Shown in pieces: positions 42,801 through 52,814 of a stretch of 64,000 nt of DNA. The first letter of the stretch is position 1; the number at the start of each line of letters is the position of its first letter. The notes below the pieces were generated by a model that saw only the letters and a program-made list of their open reading frames with translations, ran no database searches and was not told the origin of the DNA. Made by a program: the position numbers and the translations under genes. Origin of the DNA: Macrolepiota albuminosa (lineage: Eukaryota; Basidiomycota; Agaricomycetes; Agaricales; Agaricaceae); NCBI GenBank assembly GCA_027475525.1, contig JAMWFC010000088.1:74757-138756 (forward strand), in the 5' to 3' direction.

Positions 42801-44127
42801 TTGCCTTCCCTTTTGAGAAAGTCACAGTGAAACCAGCTTCGTCGAACTTTCCGATTGATATCAGGTTTGCTGCAAGGTCAGGCGTGTGCAGTGCTTTTCT
42901 AAAGACCAGCTCCGATGACCCATTTTCTGTTTTCACAGTTTTCTTGACTGTCCCCTGTCCAACAATACGGAAAACTCCCCCAACTGGTGCTGACTGACCA
43001 TTTCGTGGAGTGGCCAGCTCTTTGTATTCACAGAAAGCTTCCCTGCTGACGAAGCAATGGTCTGTAGCACCCGAGTCTGCGTATGTGGGTATCCTTCCAA
43101 CAGATTGCAGTGCAAAGGTGTCAGCTAGTTTGGGGAACTGTGCTGCAAGGGCATACGTGACATGTGGTGCTGTGGCGTTCACTAGATGTGCAGCGGGAAC
43201 TGTTGCAGCACTCGTGCCTGATGTGGCAGTGGCGTTCTTTGTAGCATTCAGGGTTGTGACGGCACTCTCTCGGTTTCTGAAATTCTGCGGAAACTGTCCT
43301 TCCTTCCCTCCACCTAGCCAATAGCAATCTCCGATTAGGTGTCCAGACCGTTTACAGTTGGGGTTCGTACACACGAGCTTTGGCTTTGCTGTCTTTGTAT
43401 TTGCTTGGAGTGCCGTCGTTGTTGTCCCTGCGCTTTGTTTTTGCATCCGGAGTCGTTCCCAATGGATACTGAGTCCAGCTATCAGGGCTGCTGAGGTGGT
43501 TGTCGAGTAAAGGCTTGCCACGATAGTGTTCCAGGACTCAGGCAGGGAGCTCATTATTATAGAGCGGAACGTTTTGTCTGGAATAGTTGCTCCTTTTTCG
43601 ACCGCCTCTCTCCACTTGGTGCGGAGGTTTTGGATATGGGTGGGGAAGTCGTCGCCGTCAGTGAACATTGTGGTGCGTAAGCGGTTCTCTGCTCCGATTG
43701 CTGCGAGTTCAGACATCGTTCCATAGGCGTCGGTTAGTGTCTTCCATGCTTCCGTGGCGGTCCCATTCATTTTGATACCCAGGCCAATTGGGTTTTTCCA
43801 GTTACTTATGATGAGGTTCAGCGTCCAAGCGTCACGCACATCCCATTCGTCCAGGGATGGGTTTGGCGAGGACCACTTTGTCTCAGCAAGGGTAGTTGTA
43901 GGTGTGGTAGGTGTAGGTGTGGTTTTAGTGTCGTCGTCAGTGTCGGCTTTTATGTTAGCCTTTTCTTCTGCAGGAGAGACAATTGTCCCATCAAGGTATC
44001 CATGAGCGCCGCGTATGCGCGCTGCAATTAACACCCTGTCTCTGAAGATTGCAAAATTTGTCCCATCGAATTGTGAATCCTCCGGGAACGTGGGTGGAGA
44101 CGTAGTCGACATAGTGTTTGTTGCCAT
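39856..44127 (-). CDS. Copia-B Gag-Pol polyprotein
   Basis: 1423 codons from ATG 44127 (the frame is open further upstream but only through the primer-binding site and LTR). Order: Gag, zinc knuckle CX4CX4HX4C (CTNPNCKRSGHLIGDC), protease ADSGATDHC, GAG-pre-integrase WHRRFCHAG, integrase (HIDLWGP, RIDAAKEW, NGLAERSIR), RT with FTDDVFG where most Copia RTs have YVDD, and RNase H (DSDFAGD, STMEAEYMA, ADNESSI). No stops. TDD keeps the two catalytic Asp but changes the first position, which may affect fidelity; activity is inferred from integrity only. Confidence 0.95.
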   Translation of the reverse strand: MATNTMSTTSPPTFPEDSQFDGTNFAIFRDRVLIAARIRGAHGYLDGTIVSPAEEKANIKADTDDDTKTTPTPTTPTTTLAETKWSSPNPSLDEWDVRDAWTLNLIISNWKNPIGLGIKMNGTATEAWKTLTDAYGTMSELAAIGAENRLRTTMFTDGDDFPTHIQNLRTKWREAVEKGATIPDKTFRSIIMSSLPESWNTIVASLYSTTTSAALIAGLSIHWERLRMQKQSAGTTTTALQANTKTAKPKLVCTNPNCKRSGHLIGDCYWLGGGKEGQFPQNFRNRESAVTTLNATKNATATSGTSAATVPAAHLVNATAPHVTYALAAQFPKLADTFALQSVGRIPTYADSGATDHCFVSREAFCEYKELATPRNGQSAPVGGVFRIVGQGTVKKTVKTENGSSELVFRKALHTPDLAANLISIGKFDEAGFTVTFSKGKAIFRDANGREVLVGRATQGMYSLGLLDDVKTPNTTIMIASSLNVPAGIDVWHRRFCHAGIKSIQNMAKKNLVDGLIVKGNIEAEGVCEDCVYGKHTARPYDTKVEVETKPNQCVHIDLWGPASVTSLGGASYMMLAVDGATSRFKGYFLSRKDAKTTLEAFTTYHVESERQTGNKLQMVRIDAAKEWINDSWITYCTAHGIYMNITTPYAHAQNGLAERSIRTVIEGVRCMLANSELPKNLWAEAAATQIQTRNLIPSARHPDLVPEEGWTKRRQKVGHLRPFGCVAFAKIPEELVKSKLDPRSVKYVLVGYTDNGYRLYDKGTQSIITSRDVIFDEGIGHRSLTVFESAEELTTDVIPTVDPNAPGILQTRQPVAPRIRETDGPLHDSTEASADPANVPGIPDTPEPLQDTSIPTPQQPTVRRSERLAAKNATDVPAASYLVQDAFAFLASMSESAEDYDYVPNTYAEAMQRPDLWGPAMEQELSMLRDREVFKLVPTSSVPEGKKIIGCRWVYANKYESEGNIVKRKARLVAKGFSQVAGEDFEETYAAVVRLESLRMSIAIAVQLGLNIWQVDFVSAYLNSVPSHTIYMQVPQGLRGGEGKVCLLLKTLYGLMQGGRDWWHTLDNTYRSLGYTTSRADSCVRSRIVDGEHTITNTFTDDVFGVSSSPKAAEDAKRELASAYEIKDLGDPTFILGMSVERNSVTGSISLSQRAYLKRTVERFGMAECNPHATPLPASIRLTEDMAPRSDTERKYMLDKPYRKLLGALMWAQVATRPDLSYAVGLLARFQANPGPAHWKALLHVLGYVKGTIDLKITYSKVDGGSIKPVGYVDSDFAGDFDTRRSTGGYVFMISGGPVSWSSKRQATVALSTMEAEYMALTRGAQQGLWMHNSLVEINLPQTLPAILNADNESSIALAESTKGHSRAKHIDIRHHYIRERVQCGDIQIVPIPSAENIADLFTKPLTRVVHEYLLQKLGLTR

Positions 44128-44180
44128 TTTAAGTTTAGCTATTCCGGTAGTTGCGCAGCGAGAAAAAAAAACGCTAGCGG

Positions 44181-44193
44181 GGGCCCGATAACC
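44181..44193 (-). other. Variant primer-binding site of Copia-B
   Basis: Minus strand GGTTATCGGGCCC, which is the tRNA-iMet anticodon-arm match of the other elements with one extra C opposite the anticodon. It could be a mutation tolerated by the primer or a match to another tRNA half. Confidence 0.6.
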
Positions 44194-44556
44194 TGTAGAG
44201 TAAAGCAAACAATATAAGTTCCTCAGAGCTTTATGGAGTGGGTAAAGACTGCTGTATTAACCTGTAGAGTAAAGCAAACAATATAAGTTCTACAGGTACT
44301 GTAAGTAAGCAGCCAGAAGTGTAACAATAGAGATAGGCTCACCCTCAGAGCTTTACGGAGTGGGTAAAGACTGCTGAGGGTGTTCGGCCGACGTTCCGAG
44401 CCAGGAAAAATAAGATGGACAAAGACTTGTAAATATGGCGGGGCGCTGATGGCGCTGCCCGCAGTAGGGTCCCTATGAAGTAATCAAGAAGAAAAAAATA
44501 AATGAAGTAAAATAACATATCGTACTCCTGGTAGGTGCTGGACATCTCTGTCAACA
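44194..44556 (-). repeat. 5' LTR of Copia-B
   Basis: 363 bp, same structure as the left LTR including hairpin (44340-44382) and second loop copy; two CpG-to-TpG differences from it. Confidence 0.95.
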
Positions 44557-44640
44557 GTTGTCTATGTAGGTATATATTTTACTCACCCTCAGTCTCATAT
44601 ACTTGACTGAGGGTGACCCATGGTAGCTGTCTGTATATAT

Positions 44641-44780
44641 ATTGGCCATGGTGGCTCAGCTGGCACCATCGTGGTCTCCAGGGGATTATATAATCTTTAA
44701 GTGGGGGAGAGCTTAGGTTCAAACTGCACCTGTGTAGAAAACACTTTAGACACTACATGGGTTCTTCAACGCTGCTGGGC
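44641..44780 (+). repeat. SINE-like repeat with pol III boxes
   Basis: Perfect A box TGGCTCAGCTGG (44652-44663) and B-box-like GGTTCAAACTG (44716-44726). It directly abuts the truncated end of the old Copia LTR. Boundaries uncertain. Confidence 0.45.
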
Positions 44781-44927
44781 AGCCACTGCCTGCATGTGCT
44801 GACTAGGGAGGCTTTGTTGTGCAGGCCAAATGTGAGTGACCAATCAGCATGTGACATGATGAAGCAATGTGACCACTAGTCTTGTGTCCAACCAGGAAAA
44901 GAGAAGGGTTCCTCAGTGTGGCAGAAT

Positions 44928-45199
44928 TGTCAGAAGACTCCTCATTTCTTTCTTTTCTCACTCCTTATTCCTTCACTCTCCCTTCATTCATTCTCTTATT
45001 TCTTCTGACATTATTTCATTTTACTGTTTCTATTCTTTCAACACTATCTGTTAGTACTACTCTCAGCCCTTGAGGTGCTCTGGTTCTTTAGCTACCATTC
45101 AGACAAGTGTGGGCCCTTCAGCACTGCTTCCAGATTGCTTATATAAGCCAGAGTTTGCCTTTCTGACTTCTAAAGTCCGGAGTTTTCCTGCCTTGTTTG
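44928..45199 (+). repeat. LTR-X, copy 3 (5' half only)
   Basis: Starts TGTCAGAAGACTCC and follows the family to ...CCTGCCTTGTTTG, then breaks. The 3' half, with the intron-like segment, is missing. Confidence 0.8.
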
Positions 45200-46571
45200 A
45201 TGAATACAATGAGCATGTCTTGCTTTAACATTGCTTTGAGCATTCAGAAGTGCATCTCAACCACTTCATCAAGATTAAGCATTCCTCTGCAATGAATCAC
45301 AACATTTTTCATGGGCTCATGCTGCAATTTTGTGCTGGATAAACCAATCTGGAGTGGATATAGACATTTTATTTATCTTCAATGTTCAAAAACCCATTAG
45401 CTCAGACAACATGTCTGTTATTCCTTGCCAAGTTTACATAAACTCTTTCAAGTTCTCTATCAGAGTCAGAAATATCTGTTTGCTCTAGATATGGACCCTT
45501 CAAACTAGGAATTTTCAACTCTGCAAACAAACAGGTTTCTATTTCTTTCATAAGAATAGTTATGGCTCTGAAGTCTCCTGAACAAGATATTGATGTCTGT
45601 GATAAGGAGGAGTGTAGAGTAATACAGAAATTAGTCCTCAGTCACACTAAGAAAGTATGTGTACAACTGATTTATTTACCTGGGCACTTTGTTTATCATT
45701 TGTTAAAACAGAGAAAAAAAATCAAACACCAAAAACTAGCAAATATCAATTGTCAGCCCGGCTGGTACAAGGCACAGAGAGAAAAAAGATATTTGAAAGA
45801 GGTAAATCCAGGATTACATCTAAACCTTAAAGCTTAATAAGGTTTAAGGCTTAATAATATATTAAGCCTAAGCCTTAGAATCATTGAAAATATAACCTGA
45901 AGGCTTAATTAAGGCTTAACATTGGATGACTATTTTAGAAAAAATATGATTGATGTGTAGTTGCAAGTTGGCAGTAAGTTGAATACTAGTAATTTAATAA
46001 AAAAATTTACTTCTTCGACAGTCTCCAATGCCTCTACTCTATAAAGGTGTTAAAGGTTGAATCCAGCAAAAGGTGCATTGCATTGAAATTATATAATTAT
46101 AAGTTAGTATTGCTACATACATAACCAAATAAATAAGTCATGTTTTGTCATGTTCTTCTTTGATGGTCAGCTTTTATCCATCTTTGGTCATATTTCCTGC
46201 CTTTTACAGCCACCCTTGCATTCTCCATAGTTAGCTCTTATTGCCTTAATTCTCTGACATGTTCTTAGTCTATTAAACATCTAGTCTGGACTTCTAACAC
46301 AAGGTCTTGCTATACTGAGTCCACTGCAGCTCAACCTTCCTCAAAAGAGCAAGCCTGCTGACAGATACATTGTATATGACATCTGGTGTGCCTGAACTTG
46401 TTCTTCAACTTTCAAAGTAATTTCAACAAAACAAAACAAAACAATATTTACAAAAACTTACTACTTGGAAAAAACTTACTGGAGTATATATCTGAGGTTG
46501 AAACTGAGAAAATTTAGTTCAAAAGTGCAGAAAACAGAGAATCAAGGAGTTGGTGGTGACTGGGACCATCT
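45200..46571. other. CpG-poor relic DNA, no recognised gene
   Basis: A 91-codon plus-strand frame (45562-45837) shows no family. A perfect palindrome with 9-bp arms, GGCTTAATA/TATTAAGCC, lies at 45848-45868 within several AAGGCTTAA words, perhaps a decayed MITE end. Confidence 0.4.
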
Positions 46572-46911
46572 TGTTGATAAAACACATCATGGCCACCTCA
46601 TTTGTCTCCTGTATTTGACCCTCCTTTCTCTCTCCCTTTGTTCCATTGTTTAATCAACTACTGACCATACCACAGCCCTAACAACTAAACCACCATTGTT
46701 ACAAAATCTATATATATGTACACAGACCACCAAACACACTTAGTCAATTATACGTTGAACTGAGGTGAGTAGCTATTTATACATACAAGTAAACATACTA
46801 ATGTAGTTATCTACAGACTTACTTTGTCTTCTAGCTACTTTTTAGTCAATCATACGTTAAACTGAGGACTTACTTTGTCTTCTAGGTTAATACAGATATT
46901 GAGTTCTAACA
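46572..46911 (+). repeat. Solo Copia LTR with TSD
   Basis: 340 bp, TGTTGATAAAAC...GTTCTAACA, perfect 5-bp TSD CATCT (46567-46571, 46912-46916). TATA-like CTATATATATG (46708). A degenerate hairpin arm ends ACTGAGG. Intron-like 46765-46816 (GTGAGT, ATACTAAT, CTACAG; 52 nt). The acceptor module ACTTACTTTGTCTTCTAG occurs twice (46817-46834, 46868-46885), separated by a second loop copy ending ACTGAGG. Confidence 0.85.
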
Positions 46912-47195
46912 CATCTGTAATATTCAAACATAAGCCTTGAGCTTTATTGTTCTTATGGCCAAGGCTGAAACTTTATATTCTTAAGAAATTTTAGTTTCAT
47001 TCTGCTTGGGCCTCTCTGGCTTGTGAATATTTAGCAATTCTCTATTTCAAATAAGCATGCCTTTTCACAGAGTGGCTCAACTATTACCAAGCACAGAAAT
47101 TGACTAAAAAAAGACATAGGCATTACAGTATTTGAAATGCACTATACAACATGATTCCAAGGTCTACTTTAGTAGACCAAGGTTTTACTACCTGT

Positions 47196-47596
47196 TGTAG
47201 GACGTCACCGTAGTCCTCACTAATCGACACCGCCAATCAACAAGACCTCGCTATATTTCGGCAGCGAGTAACGACGAGTACGCGTACACAAGATTACTAA
47301 TCGACACCGCCAATCAACAAGACCTCGCTATATTTCGGCAGCGAGTAACGACGAGTACGCGTACACAAGATTCTAGAGAGTAAGAAGTCAAAAGGAAAGG
47401 AAAGACCCCCGCTCTGGGACGAAGGGGTCTGCCTTATAAGGGTGCGGAACTGGATGACGTAGGTAAGTAGGTTGGCGGATATAATGACGTAATCTTGGAG
47501 TCGTAATCGTAGGATTACACCCGGAACTGGATGACGTAGGTAAGTAGGTTGGCGGATATAATGACGTAATCTTGGAGTCGTAATCGTAGGATTACA
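47196..47596 (-). repeat. Extra LTR-a, 401 bp with two internal 77-bp duplications
   Basis: Equals the 247-bp LTR plus two separate tandem duplications, each with period 77 (units starting 47221/47298 and 47446/47523). Confidence 0.93.
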
Positions 47597-47606
47597 CCCC
47601 TCCCAG

Positions 47607-47853
47607 TGTAGGACGTCACCGTAGTCCTCACTAATTGACACCGCCAATCAACAAGACCTCGCTATATTTCGGCAGCGAGTAACGACGAGTACGCGTACAC
47701 AAGATTCTAGAGAGTAAGAAGTCGAAAGGAAAGGAAAGACCCCCGCTCTGGGATGAAGGGGTCTGCCTTATAAGGGTGCGGAACTGGATGACGTAGGTAA
47801 GTAGGTTGGCGGATATAATGACGTAATCTTGGAGTCGTAATCGTAGGATTACA
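47607..47853 (-). repeat. 3' LTR (LTR-b) of the Gypsy element
   Basis: 247 bp, plus-strand TGTAGGACG...AGGATTACA. TATA-like TTATAAGG; short hairpin GACCCC/GGGGTC. Confidence 0.95.
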
Positions 47854-47999
47854 CCCCTCCCCATCCAAAAAAATCGCCGTAATCGAAAGAAAAAAAAACG
47901 TAAGGAATGTGTTAGTAAGAACAAAACCGCTCACGCGGGTGCATTAAAAACCCGACGGGAAAAGCTACCGGTGGCGGGAACATGACGAAAGAGAACAAG

Positions 48000-50900
48000 C
48001 TACATTTCCCCTTGACCATTCCCTGCCAGCCATCTATCGAGGGCCTCGTTTTTCTCGAGTTCTTTGCCAGCCTTCCATTCGTCGTGTTCCGGGCCATATC
48101 CTCGAAAACGTACCAAATATTGCCGACCCTTCCCGCGTCGCCTAGAGTCCACGATTTTGTCCACAAAATGTTCTTTGAGGCCCATATCCGGGGTGAATAC
48201 AGGGCCTGGTTCTTCAAATGTTCGTGTCGGGAACAGTAAGGAGTCATTGTCATTGTAAAACAACAATTTAGATGTGTGATACTGCCCATATGCCTCCGGG
48301 TCATTCGGTCGGAAGACGGTGACATTAGATGACTCGGGATGTACTCCCGTCACCACGAAGGGGCCATCATATCTTGGCATCAACTTGGCCACCAGCTTTT
48401 GACCTTTCTTCTTGTACATACGTCTTCTATCCTTCGTGCAAATCAGCATGCGATCTCCAATCTGGAACTCGCAATCATCCGCCCGTGACTTATTCGCCTG
48501 TGCAGCTTGCTGCATTTTGGCTTGCAGCAAATTGTCCTGCGCTGTAAGTGTATCCATTGCCAGGCATTCGACCACATTCCGCGCCGTCTCTTCGTCTGAT
48601 GGCACTGGTCCTTCCCGTGGCACAAGCAGCGGAATCATCTGTGGGCTCCGACCCATTCTCAGCTGAAATGGCGAGTAGCCCGTCGATTTGTTAACCGTAT
48701 TCATAATGTCAAAGCGCACACGAGGCAGTGCCCTGGCCCACCCTTTCTGGTTCTGGTCGACGTGGAATCGTAATGCCTGCACGATTGTTTTATTTGAACG
48801 TTCGCTCACTCCATCTGTTTCCGGATGATATGCAGTAGACATTTTTACTTTTACCCCAATCAGTTTCGTTAAATTTTTCCAGAACTTTGAAATAAACAGT
48901 TTATCTCGGTCACACACAATATCTTGAGGCAATCCGTTCTCACAGTACCAGTTGTCGAAAAACAATTCTGCCAGTTGAGGTGCTGTGAAGTCGATGCGAG
49001 TCGGTATGATACGGATATCTGAGTGCAACCGATCCGTGATCGTCAATATACAATTGAAGCCATCGTCTTCGGGCAAGGGCCCCACGAAATCCATCGCAAT
49101 GGATTCACCCCGGCCATCTGGCACTGGAAGGGGATGCAACGGTCCCATCGGACGTGTAGACGGTGATTTATACCTTTGGCATTCCATGCACAATGGAATA
49201 TAACCCAGTTCCAGGTCACGTCGCATACCAGGCCAGTAATACGATTGCCGCAACACGCTATATGCCTTTTCAAAACCAAAATGGCCGAGAGAATTGTGGG
49301 CGAGTCTGAAGATTCTCTCCCTGATGTCCCCCACTCGTGGGACGAGTAACCGTGATCCCAAGAACCACAATCCCTCCTTCTCCACCAATGAGGTCATTCC
49401 TCGTGCAGCGCTTTGCAATTTCTGACACCAAGGATCTGTTTTATATCCTTGCCGCAGGTCGTCAATTAAGTCGTGGTCAATTGTTATTGACGTCATGTGC
49501 ACTGCCGCACATGCAGCTTCCTTGTGTACTGTGTGTGCCAATGACACCACAGACGCAAACGGTGAGTCGTTGCCGACCGGTAAGACCGCCGCTATGCATT
49601 CTGAAATGAGGTCATCGTCATGCATGGTTTCTAACAGTGTATGCGCTGAGCGTACAGACTGCTCGGAATCAGGAAATTCGTATGGCAGTCGGGATAACGC
49701 GTCAGCCACCGTGTTGTCCTCCCCCTTGACATAAACCATTTTGCAATCAAACTGAGCTAAAAACTCCATCCACCTGGCTTGTCTTCGCAACAGATCCTTT
49801 TGTCCCTCAAAATTCAGCAAGGTTTTGTGGTCGGTGAATACCACAAAGTGAGTACCGAAAAGATCCGCTCTCCACTTCTTCAATGCACGAACGATCACTA
49901 ACAACTCCTTTTCGTGCACTGGGTAATTTAACTCCACGCCCTTGAACGTCTGGCTTTTGAAGGCGACCGGACGTGCCGTCTCCCACGTTTTGCCAAAAGA
50001 CAGTACTCCGCCTGACCGGAAGTTGCTTGCATCTGTTGTGACAAAAATTGTCTTAGTAGTGTCCTTGTGGTTGATAGTCGTAAGACAATCCCGTCCAATC
50101 ACTAAAGCTTTTACATTGTCAAATGCTTTCTGATGTTTCCGTGTCCACGTTGGAAATTCGCTTTCGCATTCCTGTGTCGTTAATGTGTGTAACACCCGCG
50201 TGTGTTCTGCCAAATTAGGCAAAAACACGGCAATGTACCTCACCAGTCCAAGGAATGACCGGACTTCCTTTGCAGAACGAGGTGTAGGCCACGACAAAAT
50301 TCGGTCTACCTTTTTATTGTCTGCTTCTATGCCAGCCGCTGAAATGTGGTGCCCCAGAAAATCAATACTGGTACGATACAGCAAGGACTTTTTTACATTC
50401 ACAAACATGTGTGCATCACGCAGGGCTTGAAGCACACGACGAACATTCTCATGGTGTTCTTCCAGCGTGTCTGACCAAATAACGATGTCGTCCAAATAGA
50501 CATGACAAATTTTCCCTATGTATTGACACAATGCTGCTGTTACCCTCCGCTGCTGGATCGCGGGAGCATTCCGCAATCCCATCAGCATAACGAGCCACTT
50601 GTACAGCCCAAAAGGTGTCGACACTGCAGTCAAGTAGACATGGTCCGGATGCATCGGTGTCTGAAAAAAGGCATTTGTTAAATCAATTGCTGTGAAGAAC
50701 TTCCCCTTCGCACAATCGTGCAAAATGTCTTCCACACATGGTATCGGGTGACTATCTGGTACTGTGACCGCATTCAACGCCCGGTAATCGTTCACCCACC
50801 TCGGCAGAGCCGTGGGATCAGCCTTGGGGATAAGAAATGCTGGAGATGCAAATTGGGACGAAGACGGTTGGATACGGCCCGCATTCAAGTGCTCGTCAAT

Positions 50901-52814
50901 CAGTGTTTTCCACGCTTCACGATACTTCCGTGGACATTGGTACGATCGCATTTTTATCATATTATTCGCCTCTTTCAACCGAATTTCTGCCATGACGTCT
51001 CGCGGTAGTTCACGTATATTCGCTATCGGTTCAAATACATCTTTAAATTCTTCTTTCATGCGACCGTCAAATTTGAGGAGCATTTCCTCCGTTACCAGTT
51101 GTTCTATTTGTGCTACTATTGCTGCGACGATATTTGGTTCCATAACCTTCTCAAACAATCCAAGACGTTCCATACGATCACGTCTAATTTCGCAGACCAC
51201 TTTCAGTTCCTTCATAAGAGTCTCTCGTTGTTTCAACGTTCTTTTGAACTTTTCTCTCATCGGTATAAAGCGCTTTACAGTTGTGGCATTCAGTGGTGTG
51301 GGATTCATCAAATCGTACATGTTACGCTTATCTATCACAGTTCCACTATCATGATCTATTACAATTTTGTTGTGCTTCAAAAACGGCAATCCCAATATCA
51401 CGGGCGCACACAAATTCGGCGCAATAACAGCGCGTACAGTATTCGAAATCCAGCTACGATCCGTAGACGTTACACTAAGTTTACAATATTCTGGCAAGAC
51501 AGTCGCCGTATCTTTTCTCTCATTCGACATCACCACATTCACAGACAAGGGTTCTTTCAAGCGCAATCTACGAAGTCCAAGACGATTCACTAAGCCTGAA
51601 TCAATCAAAACAACGTGTGAGCCATCGTCCAACAACATCGGTACAGTAATCGGAAAGTCGGTATTTGGGCCCGCAATCGAGCCCGACCATACTAAGTGGG
51701 GGACGGTCAAAGGAACGGCACTCACTTCCATTTCTGAGTCAGAGTCAGAATCCATTGTTTCCACCGTAGCATGGACAGTCGATGACCGGGGCAGGACGGC
51801 GGCAACAGTAGCAGTAGATGTTTGTGTCACAACAGGGGTCACGGCAGCTGCGGGACGAGAAGCTCTCGCCCCAGATGCCTTGAGAGCATCAATACGTGCC
51901 TGTGTCCACGCCTGATATTTTGACGCATCGGGAAAAGGTTCGACACAATTACTGGTGCGGCATGACACAAACGGGCGACGGCAACGGAAACATCCACTAT
52001 TCTCTCGTAACAGACGCTTCTCTTCCTCTGTCAGAGAGGGCAACCTTGCGCCCTTTGATATCGTTGAAACCGACGAAGTAGTCGGGTTAGGCTTACTAGA
52101 CGTCGTCACCGGCTTCTTTGCCTGTCGAAAAACTTCATCTGCGATTTCCCTAGCATGCTTTTCGGACTGATGGCGTGTTTCGTCAATGAGACGAATACTA
52201 TTAAGCCACGCGTGAAAGTCGGTGGCCTCATCTAGATTACGTTCGAAGTAAATGACAGAGAGTGCTGAGTCGAGTTTCGCTTCAATCTGTGTGCGGAGTT
52301 TGTCGAGTTCGAAATGAGACGAGGTACCAAGCAAAAGGGAGTTTTGTTTCTGCAAGTAAGACGCAAAATCCCAGAAGGATTGTTTCTTGTGGTTAAAATT
52401 CGCGGACAGAATTCGAATACGGACTTTCGGCTCCCAATCAGGCGGCAAATACTTCGAGCGAATTTCCTGCATGAAGTCGTCAAAAGACAGTTTAACAATA
52501 ACGTCGCGTTGGCCAGAGATCCAATCACGCATTCGATGATCCTTTATCCCCACCAGCAAACGCCTGACCTGATCTCCCTCCTCAATTTCTTTAGTGTCAA
52601 AAAAGTCTCTACAAGCAGTTTGAGCCGGTACGGGAGATGAGGAAGAACTATCCGAAGAAGGAACCCGTTTCCGCAAAACACACGGAGCCGGAGTTACAGG
52701 AACCAAAGGGACAGATGTGACGTTCGAGCCTGGGGAATTTTCTGCTGTAGTCGGTAAAACGGTTAAGGGTGACGAAAGCTCAGTATGCCTTCGCGCGTGA
52801 CTGCGAGTGGTCAA
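48000..52814 (-). CDS. Gypsy Gag-Pol polyprotein with chromodomain
   Basis: 1604 open codons; the nominal first codon is TTG. The frame is open about 18 codons farther upstream, yet contains no ATG before residue 95 (52532), so initiation is unclear: spliced leader exon, non-AUG or internal start. Gag; modified zinc finger CFRCRRPFVSCRTSNC; protease LLDDGSHVVLID (DDG instead of DSG/DTG); RT with YLDD at 773; RNase H TTDAS, HEKEL, FTDHK; integrase zinc finger HNSLGHFG...CMEC and catalytic MDFVG, CDRDKLF, DGVSERSNK; chromodomain VRFRGYGPEHDEW near the C-terminus. Chromodomains of this kind steer integration to modified histones. No stop. Confidence 0.94.
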   Translation of the reverse strand: MTTRSHARRHTELSSPLTVLPTTAENSPGSNVTSVPLVPVTPAPCVLRKRVPSSDSSSSSPVPAQTACRDFFDTKEIEEGDQVRRLLVGIKDHRMRDWISGQRDVIVKLSFDDFMQEIRSKYLPPDWEPKVRIRILSANFNHKKQSFWDFASYLQKQNSLLLGTSSHFELDKLRTQIEAKLDSALSVIYFERNLDEATDFHAWLNSIRLIDETRHQSEKHAREIADEVFRQAKKPVTTSSKPNPTTSSVSTISKGARLPSLTEEEKRLLRENSGCFRCRRPFVSCRTSNCVEPFPDASKYQAWTQARIDALKASGARASRPAAAVTPVVTQTSTATVAAVLPRSSTVHATVETMDSDSDSEMEVSAVPLTVPHLVWSGSIAGPNTDFPITVPMLLDDGSHVVLIDSGLVNRLGLRRLRLKEPLSVNVVMSNERKDTATVLPEYCKLSVTSTDRSWISNTVRAVIAPNLCAPVILGLPFLKHNKIVIDHDSGTVIDKRNMYDLMNPTPLNATTVKRFIPMREKFKRTLKQRETLMKELKVVCEIRRDRMERLGLFEKVMEPNIVAAIVAQIEQLVTEEMLLKFDGRMKEEFKDVFEPIANIRELPRDVMAEIRLKEANNMIKMRSYQCPRKYREAWKTLIDEHLNAGRIQPSSSQFASPAFLIPKADPTALPRWVNDYRALNAVTVPDSHPIPCVEDILHDCAKGKFFTAIDLTNAFFQTPMHPDHVYLTAVSTPFGLYKWLVMLMGLRNAPAIQQRRVTAALCQYIGKICHVYLDDIVIWSDTLEEHHENVRRVLQALRDAHMFVNVKKSLLYRTSIDFLGHHISAAGIEADNKKVDRILSWPTPRSAKEVRSFLGLVRYIAVFLPNLAEHTRVLHTLTTQECESEFPTWTRKHQKAFDNVKALVIGRDCLTTINHKDTTKTIFVTTDASNFRSGGVLSFGKTWETARPVAFKSQTFKGVELNYPVHEKELLVIVRALKKWRADLFGTHFVVFTDHKTLLNFEGQKDLLRRQARWMEFLAQFDCKMVYVKGEDNTVADALSRLPYEFPDSEQSVRSAHTLLETMHDDDLISECIAAVLPVGNDSPFASVVSLAHTVHKEAACAAVHMTSITIDHDLIDDLRQGYKTDPWCQKLQSAARGMTSLVEKEGLWFLGSRLLVPRVGDIRERIFRLAHNSLGHFGFEKAYSVLRQSYYWPGMRRDLELGYIPLCMECQRYKSPSTRPMGPLHPLPVPDGRGESIAMDFVGPLPEDDGFNCILTITDRLHSDIRIIPTRIDFTAPQLAELFFDNWYCENGLPQDIVCDRDKLFISKFWKNLTKLIGVKVKMSTAYHPETDGVSERSNKTIVQALRFHVDQNQKGWARALPRVRFDIMNTVNKSTGYSPFQLRMGRSPQMIPLLVPREGPVPSDEETARNVVECLAMDTLTAQDNLLQAKMQQAAQANKSRADDCEFQIGDRMLICTKDRRRMYKKKGQKLVAKLMPRYDGPFVVTGVHPESSNVTVFRPNDPEAYGQYHTSKLLFYNDNDSLLFPTRTFEEPGPVFTPDMGLKEHFVDKIVDSRRRGKGRQYLVRFRGYGPEHDEWKAGKELEKNEALDRWLAGNGQGEM

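Larger units (their letters stand above)
39467..44556 (-). mobile_element. Copia-B, intact Ty1/Copia element
   Basis: 5.09 kb with two 363-bp LTRs and a perfect TSD GTTGT (39462-39466, 44557-44561). The internal frame is open throughout. The LTRs differ at two sites, both C-to-T at CpG (TTTACGG/TTTATGG and AATACGG/AATATGG). Probably the most recently active element of the window. Confidence 0.97.
39250..44640 (-). repeat. Old Copia LTR split by Copia-B
   Basis: Pieces 39250-39466 and 44562-44640 are one minus-strand LTR; its 3' end reads ...TATTCAACA at 39250. Removing Copia-B and one TSD copy restores a continuous layout. TATA-like ATATATATAC (about 44628), hairpin TCACCCTCAGTC/GACTGAGGGTGA (44583-44616, 12-bp perfect stem), then a GTGAGT donor and 55-nt intron-like segment ending CATAG (39437). 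A second loop copy is followed by TACTTACCCATGCTATAG. Its 5' end is lost in the SINE-like repeat. Confidence 0.65.
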
